Made by a program: the position numbers and the translations under genes | Assembly (NCBI GenBank): GCA_021234155.1 | Contig: JAJEKV010000040.1 | Span: 12,669,072 to 12,733,071 of the forward strand | Direction: 5' to 3' | Length of the DNA stretch: 64,000 nucleotides | From: Isoetes taiwanensis | Taxonomy: Eukaryota; Streptophyta; Lycopodiopsida; Isoetales; Isoetaceae | Shown here: positions 60,401-64,000 of the stretch, piece after piece | Numbering within the stretch: position 1 is the first letter of the stretch | How the letters are laid out: every line of letters begins with the position of its first letter | Notes under the pieces: model-generated | What the model saw: only the letters and a program-made list of their open reading frames with translations | Database searches by the model: none | What the model was told of the DNA's origin: nothing

Positions 60401-60880
60401 CTTGATGCTGTCCTCAGCATCACGCGTCTCCCCACCTTGGAAACCCTGCAATCACATTTAATACACATAGGATGTATAGCAAAATTACCCCAAGGTAATA
60501 TTTAAGTTTTAATTTCTATAACACATCCTTGTTTAATATCATACTATGGTAAGGGAGTCTTTCACCCTCTTACTTTATCATCTATTATTATTCACAAAAT
60601 TTTATAGCTTACACCATTATTATTATTAACATAGTTCCAAAATTTCCTACTTAAGGTTCCACATCGTTTCCTTACAACACATCGTGACAAAATTATGTGT
60701 TGCAAGTCTTTGCAGTGTGACCTTCCTCCCGTAGACTCCCCTATTGGCCTGCAGGTCCACACTACGCTAGCATATATTTAATTATTATAGACTAATAATG
60801 GTGCCCAGCGTTGCTGGGCATAAGTTGGGAATCTGTGTGGACGAAAACCTATTCAGCTCAGATTCTTTTTCAAAATCTAA
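60401..60880 (-). other. Non-coding end of element B interior
   Basis: AT-rich with no ORF; corresponds to the region between chromodomain and polypurine tract in the first element. Confidence 0.5.
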
Positions 60881-62390
60881 TATAATTTTTCCCTTTTCCC
60901 CCTCTCTTTTCCTTTTTACTTTTCTTTTTCCCATAGACTTTGCAACCTTTTCTTATTTTCCCTTACCCTTTTTCTCCTTTTCTCACCTTTACTTCTTACC
61001 CTTCTCACGGTGCTCTTTTTCCTTTCCCTTTCCCCCTCGCCTATTCTATTCCTTTTTCTATTTCCTTTTATCTTTCCCTTTTTCCTTTTCTCCGTCCTTT
61101 CCTTTTTCCTCTTACCTTTCTTTTATTCCTTTTCCCTTTTCCCTTTCATCGTTTTTCCTTTTCCCTTCCTTTTCCTTTTTCCTTTTCCCTTTTCCCTTTT
61201 CCCTTTCATCGTTTTTCCTTTTCCCTTCCCCTCTTCCTTTTCCCTTTTCCCTTTCATCGTTTGTCCTTTTCCCTTCCCCTTTTCTTTTCCCTTTTCCCTT
61301 TCATCGTTTTCCTTTTCCCTTCCCTTTTAGTTTCCCTTTTCTCTTTTCCCCTTTCATCGTTTTTCTTTTCCCTTCCCCTTTTCCTTTTCCTTTTCCCTTT
61401 TCTCTTTTCCCTTTCATCGTTTTTCCTTTTCCCTTCCCCTTTTCCTTTTCCCTTTTCCCTTTTCCCTTTTCCTTTTCCCTTTTCCTTTTTTCCTTTTCTT
61501 TCCCTTTTTCCTTTTCCCTTTTCCCTTTTTCCCTTTTCCTTTTCCCTTTTTTCCTTTCGTTTTCCCCTTTTTCTTTTTTTTTCCTTTTTTCTTTTCCCTT
61601 TTCCTTTTTTCTTTTCCCTTTTTCCTTTTTTTTTTCTTTTTTCCTTTTCCCTTTTCCCTTTCATTGTTTTTTCTTTTCCCTTTTCCCTTTCATTGTTTTC
61701 CTTTTCCCTTTTCCCTTTCATTGTTTTCCTTTTTCCTTTCCTTTTTTCCTTTTTCCCTTTTCCTTTTCCCTTTTTTTTTCCTTTTCCCTTTCCTTTTTCC
61801 TTTTCCCTTTTTTTCCCTTTCCCTTTCCCTTTCCTTTTTCCTTTTATCGTTTTCCTTTTCCTTCCTTTTCCCTTTTCCTTTTTCCCTTTTCCCTTTCATC
61901 GTTTTTCCCTTTTCCCTTCCCCTTTTTTTCCTTTTTATCGTTTTCCTTTTCCCTTCCCTTTTTTTCATCCTTTTCCCTTTTTTTCCCTTTTCCCTTTCCT
62001 TTTTTTCCCTTTCCTTTTTCCTTTTCTTTCCCTTTTTTTCCTTTTCCCTTCCCTTTTCCCTTTCATCGTTTTTCCTTTTCCCTTCCCCTTTTCCCTTTCC
62101 CTTTTCCCTTTCCCTTTTCCCTTTCATCGTTTTCCTTTTCCCTTCCCTTTTTTTTCCCTTTTCCCTTCCCCTTTTCCCTTTCATCTTTTTCCCTTTTCCT
62201 TCCCCTTTCCTTTTGTTTTTTCGCTTTCATCGTTTTCCCTTTTCCCTTTCATGGAAGCCATTTTCCTTTTTAGTTTCCCTTTTCCTTTTCCGTTTCCCTT
62301 TTCCCTTTCATCCATTTTCCTTTTCTCATCCCTTTTCCTTTTCCCTTTTCCTTTCCTTTTAGTTTTTCCTTTTCCTTTCATAGGGTCCAT
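60881..62390. repeat. 1.5-kb polypyrimidine tract
   Basis: Almost pure C/T on the plus strand, mainly CCCTTTTCCCTTTTCC variants. Blocks of about 50-90 bp are punctuated by CTTTCATCGTTTT or CTTTCATTGTTTT. Purines are nearly limited to those CATCG/CATTG words. Open frames of about 490 codons (Phe, Pro, Ser, Leu) arise because C/T-only DNA contains no stops; they are not genes. It sits inside element B between the polypurine tract and the chromodomain remnant. Confidence 0.92.
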
Positions 62391-62940
62391 AGTCAAGATG
62401 AAATTTTAGTTGAAGAGGGCCATCATCTCCACCATTGGTCAATCAAATCCTCTATCATGCATTTGGGGACCGTTGAATGACGGTATAATTTTATAATATA
62501 AGATATTGGTTGTTAGGGAACCACCCATTAAATACAATTATATGGATGCAAGGCATATCTCCCGGCATAGGAAGATTATGTTTCTTCCATCATCCCCGTG
62601 GAGACGCCCTATCAATGCCTATATGCCACTCATGCCTACACTGTAGTTGACGTGGGAGATAGGGTCCTTAGAGATCACCGTGAAGGGTCTCATGTAGGCA
62701 TTGACTAGAGGTGCTTTTCCTATCATGCATTGCAATGACCTCTTATCTAGCATAGGTGTACCAGTGGGGACAGTAGACCTTCTAATCTACCTCCCAACTC
62801 GTGCAAGCAAAACCCAGCGGAAATTTACAATGACATTAAACCCAAATCACCGTAGTGGTCTCATGCCGGTAAGCGCGATTTACCTAGCATGTCGATCGTA
62901 GATTAATCTTAGCTACACATGAAATTTAACGACCATTTCT
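62391..62940. other. No gene recognised
   Basis: Between the polypyrimidine tract and the chromodomain remnant; no domain in any frame. Confidence 0.4.
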
Positions 62941-63480
62941 TGGGTGTCGATGTCCATGAGTTGAGACCATTGCATTGCTCCATGAGTTCTCAAGATCTAT
63001 TTGTAGTGCCCGTGGCGTCTTCCACTTGTAAGTGTCTCTTTCCTTTGGGTATTGGAGGATTGAGATCTTCTTGTCTTCTTATAGGATCGACAAGAAGAAC
63101 CTGCGGAACAATCTCAAGGTGATAAGCCCATTGTTTCGATAACTTTGGTCTCTCCATTACTTCCTGCGGATTAGGAATGTGTTTCTTTAGGAGACTTTAC
63201 GGAAAACACTATGGATCTTTAAGTGTCTTTGGCAGGTCCAACTTATAGGATTGGTTACCTACTCTTTTGGTTATCACGAATTGTCCGCCCACCTTGGAGC
63301 AAGCTTCTTGCAATTGTCGATGCGAGCTTCAGCTGATCTTTATGTCGCCCGATCGCGAGCTTCAACCTAACGCCGATCTTGAGCTTCATCTATGCAATTG
63401 TCGATGCAGAGCTTGTCGCTATGCTCTTCGCCGGCCTCTTCTTTGCTAGAGGATATCTTTGTACTTCCTCCACCAACTGT
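62941..63480 (-). pseudogene. Integrase end and chromodomain of element B, decayed
   Basis: Minus-strand phrases KRVGNQSYKLDLPKTLK (GPF/Y end) at about 63210-63270 and EIVPQVLLVD with PKGKRHLQVEDAT at about 63010-63110 match KWKHLPVEDATW and IVPEALLDRAY of the first element. Frameshifts and stops are frequent. This confirms that element B is a chromovirus in minus orientation. Confidence 0.65.
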
Positions 63481-64000
63481 TGCATGTCGGCTAGCATCCG
63501 TTAACGTCTTAAATAAACATTACATTCTTGGACCCCTGCATGATCCCGCTGGACTTCCCTAATGCATGCAATTATATTAATTACCTTACGGTAATATTCT
63601 TATATTAGCATTATAGTAGTATTGGATATATTGCTTCCAATAGTATTATATTTAACTAACTATTATATGATAACTTTACGACCTTTAAGATATGTCATCA
63701 TACGATTATCGATGCCATACTTAGTTTGAAACGTATTTTAATTGTTTATCATATGGCTAGGATTTATATCATCGGATCCAAGTGTTGAGCGTATGACTCT
63801 CGCTCGCTACTTGGTTGGTGATGTATCAACCTTCTTTATATTTGCTATACTTATGGAAAGATAGACAAATTCTTATTATATTTGTCAGGATCCTATAAAA
63901 GTTACTTAAATGCCTTTGGAAGGAATTACATCCTTGCGAAGGTTTAACTAAGATTTTATGTAATTATTACCTTACTTTATCTCGGTACTGAGATATCTAC
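63481..64000. other. AT-rich end of the window
   Basis: Probably decayed internal sequence of element B; nothing specific can be called. Confidence 0.35.

Noticed and set aside
60798-62409. Two open frames of about 490 codons rich in Phe, Pro, Ser and Leu
   Set aside because: They lie in an almost pure C/T repeat, where stops cannot occur on this strand. Overlapping frames are open equally, so there is no coding signal.

Overview
The window looks like a transposon-dense stretch of a land-plant nuclear genome with GT-AG introns. The evidence is chromodomain-bearing Ty3/gypsy retrotransposons primed by initiator tRNA-Met, a MULE carrying a ULP-like SUMO protease gene, LINE remnants, and one multi-exon gene for a plant-style hybrid histidine kinase. 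A seed-free plant or another large, repeat-rich genome seems likely, but the species cannot be read from the sequence.

Layout. 1-10648: LINE 3' fragments, a decayed transposase-like gene of the DUF7869 type (3.8-5.8 kb), local duplications and AT-rich filler. 10654-23734: a complete 13.1-kb chromovirus with 1.6-kb LTRs and a perfect 5-bp target duplication (GAGAA). Between its primer-binding site and its gag-pol lie about 4 kb of extra genes. The first is an intact 413-codon ORF whose last 99 residues are a complete histone H3 core fused to an unknown N-terminal domain. Two broken ORFs of unknown function follow, then a frameshifted gag, protease, RT, RNase H, integrase and chromodomain. 23740-36650: a decayed DEAD-box helicase copy, LRR fragments, two LINE ORF1 copies and simple repeats. 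37237-40285 (minus): a six-exon hybrid histidine kinase of 809 codons, the only clearly intact host gene. 43941-53514: a 9.6-kb MULE with a 10-bp target duplication and long terminal inverted repeats made of about 30-bp GGAATCAC units. It carries a MULE transposase (plus), a ULP-like protease gene and an unknown ORF (minus), and a minisatellite. From 53520 to the end: nested minus-strand chromoviruses of the same lineage as the first, a 2.6-kb non-autonomous LTR element with a tRNA-Gln primer site, and a 1.5-kb polypyrimidine tract.

The standout is the histone H3 fusion inside a retrotransposon that also encodes a chromodomain, the type of module that reads histone H3 tails. The element therefore encodes both an H3 core and a potential H3 reader. 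I know of no described element with this arrangement but could not search. Frameshifts cluster in the element's gag-pol and in part of its 3' LTR, and may partly be consensus errors.
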